Shown here piece after piece: positions 1 to 12,255 of a stretch of DNA of 49,452 bases. Position 1 is the stretch's first letter. Each line of letters begins with the position of its first letter. The DNA lies in the NCBI GenBank assembly GCA_020725115.1, contig DYFR01000024.1, forward strand, positions 1-49,452, read 5' to 3'. The notes beneath the pieces are model-generated. The model was given only the letters and a program-made list of their open reading frames with translations. It was not told the DNA's origin and searched no databases. This stretch comes from Thiohalomonas denitrificans. Lineage in GTDB: Bacteria > Pseudomonadota > Gammaproteobacteria > Thiohalomonadales > Thiohalomonadaceae. The translations under genes and the position numbers were made by a program.

Positions 1-473
<473 letters not shown>

Positions 474-525
474 CACTCTTTATTTCACCGCAAAGGCGCA
501 AAGGACGGGAAGAGTTAACACCCTT

Positions 526-604
526 CAACGCAGAGACGCAGAGGCCGCAGAGATTTCATTAGTGGTTTTCTCTGCGGCCTCTGCGTCTCCGCGCCTCTGC
601 GTTG
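526..604. repeat. Long imperfect inverted repeat between recA and recX
   Basis: The left arm (526-553) reads CAACGCAGAGACGCAGAGG and continues into CCGCAGAGA. The right arm (568-604) is its reverse complement with an inserted CTCCGCGC-like segment near the outer end. About 14 bases separate the arms, so the RNA would form a long hairpin. A related purine-rich stretch (CACCGCAAAGGCGCAAAGG, from 487) precedes it. There is no T-run, so this is a dispersed palindromic element rather than a clean terminator; it may still uncouple recX from recA. Confidence 0.75.
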
Positions 605-634
605 AGAGTTTGGATTTTTGCATAGGGCTTTGTC

Positions 635-1081
635 ATGCCGCAGTTGGATGACCCCTATCCACGGGCGATAGCGCTGCTGGCGCAGCGGGAGCATTCCGCG
701 CGCGAGCTGGAGCGCAAGTTGCGTGACAAGGGCTTTGACGGTGGGTTGGTTGCAGACTGCATTGCGCGGCTGCAGCAGGAACGCCTGCAAAGCGATGCAC
801 GCTATGCCGAGAGCTACGTGCACATGCGCAGCGGCAAGGGCTATGGGCCGTTGCGTATCCGTGCCGAGCTGGCTGAACGCGGCGTGGCCGATGAGTTCAC
901 CGCTCCGCCTTTGGACGAGCTGAGCGGCCGGTGGCCTGAGCTGGCCGAAGAGGCACGGCGCAAGCGCTTCGGCAGCAAGCTTCCCGGGGATTTTCAGGAG
1001 CGGGCCCGTCAGGCCCGCTTTTTACAGTATCGCGGTTTTGCCACGGAACACTTTCGCAATGTGTTCAACGGCGATGAATGA
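635..1081 (+). CDS. recX: Regulatory protein RecX
   Basis: A 148-residue protein with the RecX helical repeat pattern: ALLAQREHSARELERKL near residue 12, then a conserved basic and aromatic pattern (ARYAESYVHMRSGKGYGPLR, about residues 56-75), ending in FLQYRGFATEHF. RecX binds RecA filaments and limits RecA activity. Length matches the family (about 150). The ATG at 635 follows the inverted repeat directly; no strong ribosome binding site is visible. It sits downstream of recA as in most gammaproteobacteria. Confidence 0.95.
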   Translation: MPQLDDPYPRAIALLAQREHSARELERKLRDKGFDGGLVADCIARLQQERLQSDARYAESYVHMRSGKGYGPLRIRAELAERGVADEFTAPPLDELSGRWPELAEEARRKRFGSKLPGDFQERARQARFLQYRGFATEHFRNVFNGDE

Positions 1082-1101
1082 CAAAAAATTGCGTCCGCAA
1101 A

Positions 1102-1219
1102 TGAACGCGAATGGACGCAAATAGGTGAAGGAACAAGGCCCTTGGGCAGCCGTACCGCTCTACCCCCAGGGTAGGGGCGGGCTTGCGTAGCCTTTAACAT
1201 TCGCATCCATTGGTGTTCA
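1102..1219. mobile_element. Putative small palindromic (MITE-like) element between recX and alaS
   Basis: Two 21-base arms, at 1102-1122 (TGAACGCGAATGGACGCAAAT) minus its last base and at 1199-1219, are inverted copies of one another with about 3 mismatches. Between them lie a CTACCC/GGGTAG hairpin near 1159-1173 and a GC-rich stretch with no coding signal. The element ends about 60 bases before the alaS start. It has no transposase and no target-site duplication that I can identify, so MITE status is inference from the terminal inverted repeats and size. Confidence 0.45.
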
Positions 1220-1281
1220 TTGACGGACCGAAATGGGTTTTGGGGCACTCGGCAGAAAATATCGTCTTGAGTAAGGTGATG

Positions 1282-3882
<2,601 letters not shown>

Positions 3883-3964
3883 GCCGCGCGCCCCTTTAAT
3901 TTCCGGTGAATTTGGTGTTTAATCTGCGCCCTTTATACCCAACCGGGTAACTACTTCGGCAATC

Positions 3965-5194
3965 ATGGCTTTAATCGTCCAAAAATACGGTGGAACCTCA
4001 GTCGGCAGCGTTGAGCGCATCGAGAATGTCGCCAACAAGGTGATGGCGTTCCGCGAGCGCGGCGACGATGTGGTGGTGGTGCTGTCCGCCATGAGCGGCG
4101 AAACCAATCGTCTCATCGAGCTTGCCAAGGCGATTCAGAGCCCGCCCGATCCGCGTGAGCTGGACATGCTGGTGGCGACCGGCGAGCAGGTGACCATCGC
4201 ATTGCTGGCCATGGCGCTGAAGAAACGCGGCCAGGACGCACGCTCCTATACCGGGGGACAGGTGCGGATACTCACCGACAGTGCCTTCAACAAGGCTCGT
4301 ATTCTGGAGATCGACGAGGCCAACATGCGCCGCGATCTCGCTGCCGGGCGTGTGGTCGTCGTGGCAGGCTTTCAGGGTGTGGATGAGCAGGGCAATATCA
4401 CTACCCTGGGGCGCGGCGGCTCCGACACCACTGGTGTGGCACTGGCGGCGGCGCTGAAGGCCGATGAGTGCCAGATTTATACCGACGTGGATGGTGTGTA
4501 CACGACTGACCCGCGGGTGGTGCCCGACGCGCGCCGTCTCGACCGCATCACCTTTGAGGAGATGCTGGAGATGGCCAGTCTTGGTTCCAAGGTTTTGCAG
4601 ATCCGGTCGGTGGAATTCGCCGGCAAATACAATGTACCGCTGCGTGTACTGTCCTCGATGCAGGATGGTCCCGGCACCCTGATTACCTACGAGGATGAAG
4701 GAATGGAAGACGCACTCATTTCCGGTATCGCCTTCAACCGGGACGAGGCCCAGATTATGGTGCGTGGCGTGCCCGATCAACCGGGTGTTGCCTACCGTAT
4801 TCTCGGCACCATCGGCGCAGCCAACATTGAAGTGGACATGATCGTGCAGAACATCAGTGCCGATGGCAGCACGACAGACTTCACCTTTACCGTGCACCGT
4901 AATGATTACGACAAGGCACTGGCGCTGTTGCAGAAGCAGGCTGATGAAATGGGTGCGCGCGAAGTGAAGGGTGACAGCAAGATCGTCAAGCTTTCACTGG
5001 TCGGTGTAGGGATGCGTTCCCATGCCGGGATTGCCAGCACCATGTTTGAGGCGCTGGCCAAGGAAGGGATCAATATCCGCATGATTTCCACCTCGGAAAT
5101 CAAGATTTCCGTGGTGGTGGATGAGAAGTACCTGGAGCTGGGCGTACGCGCCCTGCACTCGGCCTTCAAGCTGGATCAGGCGCCCGCCGTCTGA
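3965..5194 (+). CDS. lysC: Aspartate kinase
   Basis: Aspartokinase phosphorylates aspartate, the first step toward lysine, threonine, methionine and diaminopimelate. The 409 residues start with the kinase signature KYGGTSVGSVERI, include the GRGGSDTT motif, and end with two ACT domains (ISGIAFNRDEAQI and VKLSLVGVGMRSHAG), which bind feedback amino acids. Its length fits a stand-alone kinase, not a fusion with homoserine dehydrogenase. It follows alaS by 82 bases and precedes csrA, an order found in sulfur-oxidising gammaproteobacteria. There is too little leader sequence for a lysine riboswitch. Confidence 0.96.
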   Translation: MALIVQKYGGTSVGSVERIENVANKVMAFRERGDDVVVVLSAMSGETNRLIELAKAIQSPPDPRELDMLVATGEQVTIALLAMALKKRGQDARSYTGGQVRILTDSAFNKARILEIDEANMRRDLAAGRVVVVAGFQGVDEQGNITTLGRGGSDTTGVALAAALKADECQIYTDVDGVYTTDPRVVPDARRLDRITFEEMLEMASLGSKVLQIRSVEFAGKYNVPLRVLSSMQDGPGTLITYEDEGMEDALISGIAFNRDEAQIMVRGVPDQPGVAYRILGTIGAANIEVDMIVQNISADGSTTDFTFTVHRNDYDKALALLQKQADEMGAREVKGDSKIVKLSLVGVGMRSHAGIASTMFEALAKEGINIRMISTSEIKISVVVDEKYLELGVRALHSAFKLDQAPAV

Positions 5195-5343
5195 AACAGG
5201 TATTAATGGTTCAGTCTGCCGGCAGATCAGGGGAACGCGGTAAGCTGTTTATCTTTGGTAGTCTATTATGTAGTCAGCGCCCCGGGCCGGGAGTGGCCGA
5301 GACCGCGTTGGCATTACTGAATTGAATGTAAGGAGACGGGAAG

Positions 5344-5532
5344 ATGTTGATTCTAACTCGCCGCGTCGGTGAAACGCTCATGATTGGTGAAGAGGTGAGC
5401 GTAACCGTACTGGGCATCAAGGGAAATCAGGTGCGTATCGGCGTTAATGCGCCGAAGGACGTGTCCGTACATCGAGAAGAGATCTACGAGCGCATTCAGC
5501 GCGAGAAGCAGGAGCCGGGGAATCAGGCCTGA
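5344..5532 (+). CDS. csrA: Carbon storage regulator CsrA
   Basis: A 62-residue RNA-binding dimer that represses or stabilises mRNAs carrying GGA motifs, affecting central carbon flow, motility and biofilms. The whole CsrA core is present: [15 protein letters not shown] at the start, [18 protein letters not shown], then [12 protein letters not shown] with the RNA-binding residues. A good AGGAG ribosome site ends about 10 bases before the ATG. It is followed by tRNA-Ser and tRNA-Arg genes as in many gammaproteobacteria. CsrA could act on the flagellar genes in this window, but that is inference. Confidence 0.97.
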   Translation: MLILTRRVGETLMIGEEVSVTVLGIKGNQVRIGVNAPKDVSVHREEIYERIQREKQEPGNQA

Positions 5533-5593
5533 GACGTTTTTCGTCTTTACGCAAATAGGCTGGGCAGGTATCCTTAGCGCCTGCTGAAGTTCA

Positions 5594-5684
5594 GGAGAGA
5601 TGGCCGAGTGGCCGAAGGCGCGCCCCTGCTAAGGGCGTATGGGTCAAAAGCCCATCGAGGGTTCGAATCCCTCTCTCTCCGCCA
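5594..5684 (+). tRNA. serV: tRNA-Ser(GCT)
   Basis: A 91-base gene with acceptor arms GGAGAGA/TCTCTCC, discriminator G and encoded CCA. The anticodon loop in CCCCTGCTAAGGG gives GCT. A long variable arm (ATGGGTCAAAAGCCCAT) is typical of serine tRNA. The T arm holds GGTTCGAATCC. It lies 61 bases after csrA. Confidence 0.97.
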
Positions 5685-5740
5685 TATGACAGTGTTTTCT
5701 TGACAGCCTTTGGTCGTATCAAGATAATACGCGTCCTCAA

Positions 5741-5817
5741 GCGCCCGTAGCTCAGTTGGATAGAGTACCTGGCTACGAACCAGGTGGTCGGGAGTTCGAA
5801 TCTCTCCGGGCGCGCCA
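5741..5817 (+). tRNA. argV: tRNA-Arg(ACG)
   Basis: A 77-base gene with acceptor arms GCGCCCG/CGGGCGC, discriminator G and encoded CCA. The anticodon arm CCTGG-CTACGAA-CCAGG gives ACG, which would be edited to ICG. It lies in tandem with tRNA-Ser and probably shares a transcript. Confidence 0.97.
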
Positions 5818-5826
5818 TATAAGGGA

Positions 5827-5857
5827 AAGGCCCTCCATGTCTGGTGGGCCTTTTTTA
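5827..5857 (+). terminator. Rho-independent terminator after tRNA-Arg
   Basis: A hairpin formed by AAGGCCC (5827-5833) and GGGCCTT (5846-5852) with a 12-base loop runs into a T-rich stretch. It ends the csrA-tRNA transcript and faces the convergent ATPase gene, whose stop lies 30 bases away. Confidence 0.85.
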
Positions 5858-5885
5858 TTTTCCGCGCTGCAACCGCATCGTGCCG

Positions 5886-7631
5886 TTATTCAAGACGGAC
5901 GGCAAACACCTCATCCAGCGACGTCTTTCCGGTGCGTGCCAGCGCCATGGCGTTACGGGTCAGGGTAGTCATCCCTTGTTGTACCGCCAAATCCTTGATG
6001 GCCTGTGTGCTGGCACCGCTATTAATCAGAGCCGTAATCTCCGGTGTAATGGGTAACAGTTCGGAAACAGCGATGCGACCGCGATAGCCCGTATAGTTGC
6101 AGGAGGCGCAGCCGGCGCCACGGTAAAAGACTTCTTGCGCAGGAACCTGCAGTACGCTGCGCACCTCCTCATCCACGGCTTCTTCCTCCAGGCATTGCGG
6201 GCAGTTGAGACGGATCAATCGTTGCGCCAAAACGCCGAGAAGCGTGGAGCCGAGCAGATAGGGTTCGAGCCCCATGTCGAGCAGGCGGGTTACTGTGCTG
6301 GCAGCATCGTTGGTGTGTAGCGTGCTCAATACCAGATGGCCGGTAAGCGCGGCCTTGTTGGCGATATGAGCTGTTTCCAGGTCACGAATCTCACCGATCA
6401 TCACTACATCCGGGTCATGACGCAGGATGTGGCGGAGTGCCTCGGCAAAGGTATAGCCGGTAGCTGGATTGATCTGAATCTGCTCTACCCCCTCCATGTC
6501 GTATTCAACGGGATCTTCGACAGTGATGATGTGCGGCTCACGTGCGCGTACCTCGTTGAGAACAGCATACAGGGTGGTACTTTTACCGGATCCGGTGGGG
6601 CCGGTAACCAGCAGCATGCCGTAGCTGCGGCTCAGCATGCGGTGGATATGGGTCAGTTCCCATTCCCCCAGCCCAAGTTCGCTCAGGGGTTTTAGGCCGA
6701 CCTGTTTGTCGAGGATACGGATGACGACACTTTCGCCGTTGACCGTCGGGATGCAGGAAATACGCAGGTCGATACTCTTCCCTTCACGGGTAAGGCGCGC
6801 ATGCCCATCCTGTGGCAGACGGCGTTCGGAGATATCCATGCGTCCGGTGATTTTGATGCGGCTGACCAGTGGGGCCAGCAGGCTCTTGTTGAGTGAGCGG
6901 GAAAAGCGCAGCTTGCCGTCGATGCGGTAATAGATGTTGACCTGGCTGCGCTCCGGCCGGATGTTGATGTCGGATGCGCCGTGCAGGATACCTTGCATGA
7001 TGATGGCATTGACCAGGCGGACTACCGGTTTCTTCTGTGCTTCCTGCTCGATCAGATGAATTGCAATATCATCGTTATTCTCTTTCTCGGGGCTGAGATC
7101 GATGACATCAGCCATATCACTGATTTCACGATCCTCATGCAGGCGGTAATATTTGCTCAATGCCTGACCGATGTCCTTGCCCGCGGTGATTACAGGTTCA
7201 ATGCTGTGGTTGGTATTGAATCGCAATACCTCAAGTGCCTCCCAGTCCATCGGATTTTCCATGGCGACGACCAGATGATTGCCATGCAACATAAGAGGCA
7301 GGACGCTGTATTGCAGCGCTATATCAGGCGGAACCATGGCCAGAACTTCAGGATCAATCTCGAATTCGCCCAGCCTGATGAATGGAATGCCCAGTTTGTG
7401 GGCGAGGGCCGCGTTGATGTGTTCCTTGCTCACCACCCCCTGTTCAAGCAGGATGTCGCCCAGGCGACGGCCGGGTGACTCACGTTGCAGATGCAACGCA
7501 TCATGAAGCAAGTCCTCCGGCAGATGCTGTGCGTCAACCAGGATTTCGCCCAGATGCATATCCGACATGGGATGGGTTTCGTTGAAGACCTGTTGCAAAT
7601 CTTCAACGGTATTGATGATGTGTTCCTTCAT
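5886..7631 (-). CDS. GspE/PilB/MshE-family secretion or pilus assembly ATPase
   Basis: A hexameric ATPase of the type II secretion / type IV pilus family. The N-terminus carries two 24-residue MshEN-type motifs (residues about 26-49 and 56-79, the second starting RLGDILLEQG), spaced by six residues, as in c-di-GMP-binding MshE. The catalytic half has Walker A GPTGSGKST, the Asp box EDPVEYDMEG, Walker B and GEIRDLETA, then a CPQC...CASC zinc pair and the end GRIAVSELLPI. The start at 7631 is chosen because AGGTG precedes it; an ATG at 7667 gives 12 more residues but has no ribosome site. No other pilus or secretion genes adjoin it, so its machine is unknown. Confidence 0.88.
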   Translation of the reverse strand: MKEHIINTVEDLQQVFNETHPMSDMHLGEILVDAQHLPEDLLHDALHLQRESPGRRLGDILLEQGVVSKEHINAALAHKLGIPFIRLGEFEIDPEVLAMVPPDIALQYSVLPLMLHGNHLVVAMENPMDWEALEVLRFNTNHSIEPVITAGKDIGQALSKYYRLHEDREISDMADVIDLSPEKENNDDIAIHLIEQEAQKKPVVRLVNAIIMQGILHGASDINIRPERSQVNIYYRIDGKLRFSRSLNKSLLAPLVSRIKITGRMDISERRLPQDGHARLTREGKSIDLRISCIPTVNGESVVIRILDKQVGLKPLSELGLGEWELTHIHRMLSRSYGMLLVTGPTGSGKSTTLYAVLNEVRAREPHIITVEDPVEYDMEGVEQIQINPATGYTFAEALRHILRHDPDVVMIGEIRDLETAHIANKAALTGHLVLSTLHTNDAASTVTRLLDMGLEPYLLGSTLLGVLAQRLIRLNCPQCLEEEAVDEEVRSVLQVPAQEVFYRGAGCASCNYTGYRGRIAVSELLPITPEITALINSGASTQAIKDLAVQQGMTTLTRNAMALARTGKTSLDEVFAVRLE

Positions 7632-7705
7632 GCTCGCACCTGGCGCAGAGAACGGCTCCCTATACATTACGTGCAGTGCGTGTCAGACACAATGGTGTGA
7701 CATGT

Positions 7706-10099
7706 TCACCGTGTCGGTGCTATGGCCGCCGCCAGCGGACGGTACTGCAGGCCATAGAACATCTCCAGGTAGCGCCGGGTCTCATCGCGCTCCAGGTTGG
7801 TGACATATTTCCAGAAGCCATAGATGCAGGAGAGGGTTAACATGCGCTCGGCATGAATCGCCCAGGTGTAGCGGCTACGAACCCGTTCGATGCCGGCATG
7901 GGAAATGGCGGCCCAGTGTGCCGGCTCAGAGTGGCAACGGTTAAAAAAAGTTGCCATGCGTTGGGCCGCAGCGTCACCGTGGTTGGGGTCAATATGAAAG
8001 CCCGACAGACCATCCTTGATAATCTCCAGCGGGCCACCGTAGCAGGTGGCAAAGGTGGGCAGGCCGGAGACCATCGCCTCAATGACAGTCAGGCCGAAGG
8101 CCTCGAATACGGCAGGCTGCACAAAGGCACCATGCCGGTCGGCAATGTAGCGATACAACTCGCCGGCCAGAGGTTTGTCCAGATGGATACCCAGCCAGCG
8201 CACCTGTCCATCGAGTCCGTATTGATCGAATAATGCATGCATGCGTTCAATCTGGCGTTGTTCCTCCATATCACCCGAACGGTGTACATCGGTATGGCCG
8301 GCGATAACCAGCAAATTGGCCGTAGTACGCAGCTCATCGCTGCGGCCGTACCACTCCACCAGACCGGTAATGTTCTTGATGTGATCAAGCCTTGCCATGG
8401 TAAACAGCAGCGGTTTGTCATGATCCGTCAATTGACCGCGTGAATTGGCATCCGGAGCGCCGGATATGAGCGCTTCGATTTCGGCGTGCAGGCTGACCAG
8501 ACGGTGTTCCGTGTCACTGTAGGGAAAGTAGACGGTGTCATCCGCTCCGGGAGAAACAATATTGAACTTTGGATCAAATACATCAATGCCGTTTACCACC
8601 CGATACAGCCCGGGCATGGTGAAGGCACCGTAACTCTCGTATTGCCCCACACTATCGGCAGTTCCAGCAATTTCCTGGTAGGTGCTGGTAATGATGAAGT
8701 CGGCGGAATTCATGGCGATGAGATCGGCGGTAAACTGACAGGAAAAGTGGTATTGCTCATCATTTTCCTTCCAGTACAGATCGGAGTAGAGATATTTCGT
8801 CTTTTCGAGAGCATGGGCAATGCCGCATTGTGTCACATGCAACTTCTGCGCTAGCAGTGTGGCAACGAGATTGCCGTCGGAATAGTTGCCGATGATGAGG
8901 TCAGGACGGCATCCAAGCTCGGCAAGGATGGTCTTTTCTGCCTCCTCGGCAAATCGCTCCAGATAGGGCCAGACTTCGAAGCGTGATATCCAGTGAGGGA
9001 TGATTTCTCCTCCTTCACTGCGGAACGGAATCCGCACGATGCGTGTATTCTCAGCCCCGAACACGGGTTCTATCGGTTGGTTGCAACTGGTGGCGCCAGC
9101 TTCAGGAATGAGACGGGTGATGATTAGAATTTGTGGCTGGATATCCAGTCCCTGTTCATGGGCGCGCTGCCGTATCTCGCGCTCCAAGGCACGAACCTGG
9201 TCCAGTATGTAGACTACCTGGCCACCAGTGTCTGGCAAGCCGAGGACATTGGATTGGCCGAAGTATCCATGGGGTGACAGTATCGTGAGGCTGAAGATCA
9301 TTGGGATGCGGCCAAGAAATCGCTCGATTGCCTCCGGTGACGGAGCCTCAAGGATGTCGGCAAGGAGATCAAAGCTGGCACGGATCTGCAGTACGGTTCT
9401 CCCCCAGCCAGGCTCAAAACCAAGTTGCTGCAACGTATGACCGACAGTGCTCCATTCGGAGTCGCTTGGCTGGGATGAGAGATAATCATCGGCAAGACGC
9501 AAGGCTGCGCGCAAGGACGATACATCGCCGATGCGGTCATTTAGCATCAATTGTTTTCCCTGGTGCTGATGCACACTCAGAAAATCAAGTAGCCGCTTGT
9601 CACCTTTGCCAATCTCCTGAAAAAGTTGGCTCGATAAGCGCCGATTAAGAAACTCAACACCTCGTCCAATGGAACGCGATTCCTGTAGTTTGGGAAAATC
9701 ACGGTTGAATGGGCCGAAATCCAGCTCAATTACGTGCCCGGCCACATGCTCTGTTCCATCACGCAATCGTTCCTTGAAATCAAGGAAGTCGCTAATACTA
9801 ATAGACTCATGCTGCATACTGTCGGCATGTATTCGCAGATAGCTCCAGCGTGCAATACGCATGCGTACCGCCAGATAAATCCATGGGGAACCGATGGCTG
9901 CTTCCTGTGTTACTGCGATGAGTCTGGACAGGTCAGAGCGGGACAGTTCGGCATGACCATGCTGGCTGCAAAAAAGATCAAATTCATCACGCAGTTCGGA
10001 GCGCAGCAAAAAAGGTCGGCCAAGGCCCATATAGTGACGCAGCAGGGCATGTACCGCATCGCGGTGGGTGCCGAAATAATCTGTCAATGAGCTGATCAT
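7706..10099 (-). CDS. Sucrose synthase
   Basis: It reversibly converts sucrose plus a nucleoside diphosphate into fructose and NDP-glucose. The 797 residues match full-length sucrose synthase: an N-terminal regulatory region, then the GT-B N-domain start [20 protein letters not shown], the family motif [12 protein letters not shown], and the GT4 donor site [19 protein letters not shown]. It ends [19 protein letters not shown] as usual for the family. The start ATG overlaps the stop of the upstream synthase gene by four bases (ATGA), so the two are translationally coupled. Within the operon it may break down sucrose, or make it under high fructose. Confidence 0.95.
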   Translation of the reverse strand: MISSLTDYFGTHRDAVHALLRHYMGLGRPFLLRSELRDEFDLFCSQHGHAELSRSDLSRLIAVTQEAAIGSPWIYLAVRMRIARWSYLRIHADSMQHESISISDFLDFKERLRDGTEHVAGHVIELDFGPFNRDFPKLQESRSIGRGVEFLNRRLSSQLFQEIGKGDKRLLDFLSVHQHQGKQLMLNDRIGDVSSLRAALRLADDYLSSQPSDSEWSTVGHTLQQLGFEPGWGRTVLQIRASFDLLADILEAPSPEAIERFLGRIPMIFSLTILSPHGYFGQSNVLGLPDTGGQVVYILDQVRALEREIRQRAHEQGLDIQPQILIITRLIPEAGATSCNQPIEPVFGAENTRIVRIPFRSEGGEIIPHWISRFEVWPYLERFAEEAEKTILAELGCRPDLIIGNYSDGNLVATLLAQKLHVTQCGIAHALEKTKYLYSDLYWKENDEQYHFSCQFTADLIAMNSADFIITSTYQEIAGTADSVGQYESYGAFTMPGLYRVVNGIDVFDPKFNIVSPGADDTVYFPYSDTEHRLVSLHAEIEALISGAPDANSRGQLTDHDKPLLFTMARLDHIKNITGLVEWYGRSDELRTTANLLVIAGHTDVHRSGDMEEQRQIERMHALFDQYGLDGQVRWLGIHLDKPLAGELYRYIADRHGAFVQPAVFEAFGLTVIEAMVSGLPTFATCYGGPLEIIKDGLSGFHIDPNHGDAAAQRMATFFNRCHSEPAHWAAISHAGIERVRSRYTWAIHAERMLTLSCIYGFWKYVTNLERDETRRYLEMFYGLQYRPLAAAIAPTR

Positions 10100-12234
10100 G
10101 TGTTTTCCCCTGTATTGGGCTGCGCATGAGGAGATAAAAACGCATAATGTTCAAGTCCTTCCAGTACGCCACGGGCATAATAGCCATTGGCAAAATAAAT
10201 CTTTGGTTCACCGCGCAGGTGACGAAGTTCAGGGCTGTAATTGCCGACAACCACGCCGAGAGTGTCGCCACGTAACATTTCAGTATCGTTTCCGGAGTCC
10301 CCTGCCACTAACATGTGTTGCGGCGCGATGCCCCATTTGGCACCAAGGTAACGTACGGCCTGGCCTTTGGATGCACGGATCGGCAAGAGGTCAAGATAGG
10401 CCTGGTGTGAATAGATTAGATTGGCGGAAAGATTCTGATTGCGCAGATAGCGTGTCAATTCCTTTATGGGGGGCGCCTTATCCGGATTGATGTAATAACT
10501 CAATTTGTGGTGGCGCTGGTTTTCCTTGGGTTGCAGGCGCAACCCCGGTATGCCTTCCATGGCCTGTTGAAGGCGGGGACGTTCCCAGCGATAGTCGATA
10601 TGGCGTTGCCAGTCGCTGTCCTGTTGCAGTTTACGGCCATAGTGAATCTCTGTGCCTACTGAGGTAATAAGAATGTCCGGGATCGGAACGGAATTCTCAT
10701 TCAGCACCTTGAGTGCGCTGCTCAGATGACGTCCGGTAGCCACACCAAATCCAAGAGCCGAATGCTGGCTGATGTGTTGAACAAGTTCAGTCAGAGCATC
10801 ACTGTCACCGAGCAGTGTATTGTCGATATCACAGACCAGCAGGCGTTCGATGGTCGGTAAGCGGCTTTTCGTCTGCGCAATCATGCGCGCCTTGCCTGGC
10901 TTGTCCAGTAATCGCTGGATGGCTTTCATGTAGCTTCCGACATGTGCACCCCATGAGTAATAACGATGAGAACCCTTGACGCCGTTGGCTGACCAGCTAC
11001 GCCAGCGTTTGTTGTCGCAAAGGGCATCGAGCAATGCTTCACCCATGGCATCGGCATCAAGTGGATCAATGAGTAGGCCATTTTTGCAGTGTCTGACAAT
11101 GTCCTGGGGGCCGCCATCTTCAGTTGCCACGATGGGTAGGGCACTGGCCGCAGCCTCTATCAAGGTCAGGCCGAATGGTTCAGTCAGTGCAGGATTCACA
11201 AATATGCCCCGACTCCGTGTTGCCAGCCGATAGAGCTCTGGTATGTCATTGGGATGGTGCATTTTTGGGTAGGCGATGCGGCCATAAAGATCGTATTTGT
11301 CGACAAGAAGTAATATATCGCTCAGAACGCTGCGTGTGCCTTTATCCATTGTAGAAATATCGTCGCGATTACCTGCGACGACTACCAGGTTGGCGCGCTG
11401 CTGAAGTTCGGTATTCTCTCCATACGCACGTATCAGTGTAGGAATGTTTTTGCGCCCATCTGCCCGTGATATGGCAAGCAACATGGGTTTGCGTGGTTCA
11501 CGCAGAAAGCGATGTAACTCATGTTGTATGGGTGTGTCGCCGTGAATGACTCCCTTGGGGGGGTGGAATCGACTGAGATCCGTTCCCGGTGGTATGACAT
11601 GCATGTTGCGCGGCTGATAATTGGAGTACTGGCTGTACTGCGTGTCGACCTCCTGCCGGGTGCTGGCAATGACCAGACTGGCGACATCCATAGCGGATTC
11701 CTCCGCTTCAATACGGCGTGTAATGTTGTATTGAACTTCAATCGTGTGTGACGGGATACCCTGATCAAGGAGCCGTCGCCGTTTTTCACGGCCAAGGGAG
11801 TGGCCGGTATGTATCAGTGGTACACCAAGCAAACTGGCCAGGTGTGCGCCAACATAGCCGGCATCGGCATAATGGCTATGAATGATGTCCGGTATACGAC
11901 CGATTGTGCGGATAAACTGCAGCGCCTGATCGGCCATGGAGTCGAGATACGGCCACAGCACTTCCTTGCGCAGATAGCGGCGAGGGCCAAATGGCAGGCG
12001 TACGATATACGCTTTTGGAGCAATCTGCTCCATCGGTTTGGCATAGTCCAGGGCTACCTTGGGGTCGTGTATTTGCCGTGTAAGCAGGTCGACCCGTGAT
12101 ACTTCGGGGTGTTCCGACAAAGCCCGTGCCAGTTCGATGACGTATTTTGTCTGGCCCCCGGTATCAGCGTCGCGGCCCAACTCAAGGCTGTGGCCACGAA
12201 TGAGTCCGTGTACGCTTATCAGGGTAATGTACAG
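10096..12234 (-). CDS. Sucrose-phosphate synthase with C-terminal sucrose-phosphatase-like domain (non-ATG start)
   Basis: The GT-B synthase (about residues 1-470) joins UDP-glucose and fructose 6-phosphate; [15 protein letters not shown] is the family signature and [18 protein letters not shown] the donor site. A HAD-type domain follows with all phosphatase motifs intact: DIDNT, SVGTE, RASKGQ and GDSGND, so one protein may both make and dephosphorylate sucrose phosphate. The conserved N-terminus ([19 protein letters not shown]) reads through in frame but has no ATG, GTG or TTG; the CTG at 12234 sits where homologues begin. The next standard start (TTG, 12180) would delete the substrate loop. 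The frame is the same as that of fructokinase, separated by its TGA. Confidence 0.85.
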   Translation of the reverse strand: MYITLISVHGLIRGHSLELGRDADTGGQTKYVIELARALSEHPEVSRVDLLTRQIHDPKVALDYAKPMEQIAPKAYIVRLPFGPRRYLRKEVLWPYLDSMADQALQFIRTIGRIPDIIHSHYADAGYVGAHLASLLGVPLIHTGHSLGREKRRRLLDQGIPSHTIEVQYNITRRIEAEESAMDVASLVIASTRQEVDTQYSQYSNYQPRNMHVIPPGTDLSRFHPPKGVIHGDTPIQHELHRFLREPRKPMLLAISRADGRKNIPTLIRAYGENTELQQRANLVVVAGNRDDISTMDKGTRSVLSDILLLVDKYDLYGRIAYPKMHHPNDIPELYRLATRSRGIFVNPALTEPFGLTLIEAAASALPIVATEDGGPQDIVRHCKNGLLIDPLDADAMGEALLDALCDNKRWRSWSANGVKGSHRYYSWGAHVGSYMKAIQRLLDKPGKARMIAQTKSRLPTIERLLVCDIDNTLLGDSDALTELVQHISQHSALGFGVATGRHLSSALKVLNENSVPIPDILITSVGTEIHYGRKLQQDSDWQRHIDYRWERPRLQQAMEGIPGLRLQPKENQRHHKLSYYINPDKAPPIKELTRYLRNQNLSANLIYSHQAYLDLLPIRASKGQAVRYLGAKWGIAPQHMLVAGDSGNDTEMLRGDTLGVVVGNYSPELRHLRGEPKIYFANGYYARGVLEGLEHYAFLSPHAQPNTGENT

Positions 12235-12255
12235 CCCGTTATGTTTGACGATGAG

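Noticed and set aside
3883..3964. A lysine riboswitch before lysC
   Set aside because: Only 82 bases separate alaS and lysC, too short for the lysine aptamer, and no matching stems are visible.
5289..5306. A tRNA-like fragment (GGGAGTGGCCGAGACCG) before csrA
   Set aside because: It has no matching acceptor, anticodon or T arm, so the likeness to a serine/leucine D arm is chance.
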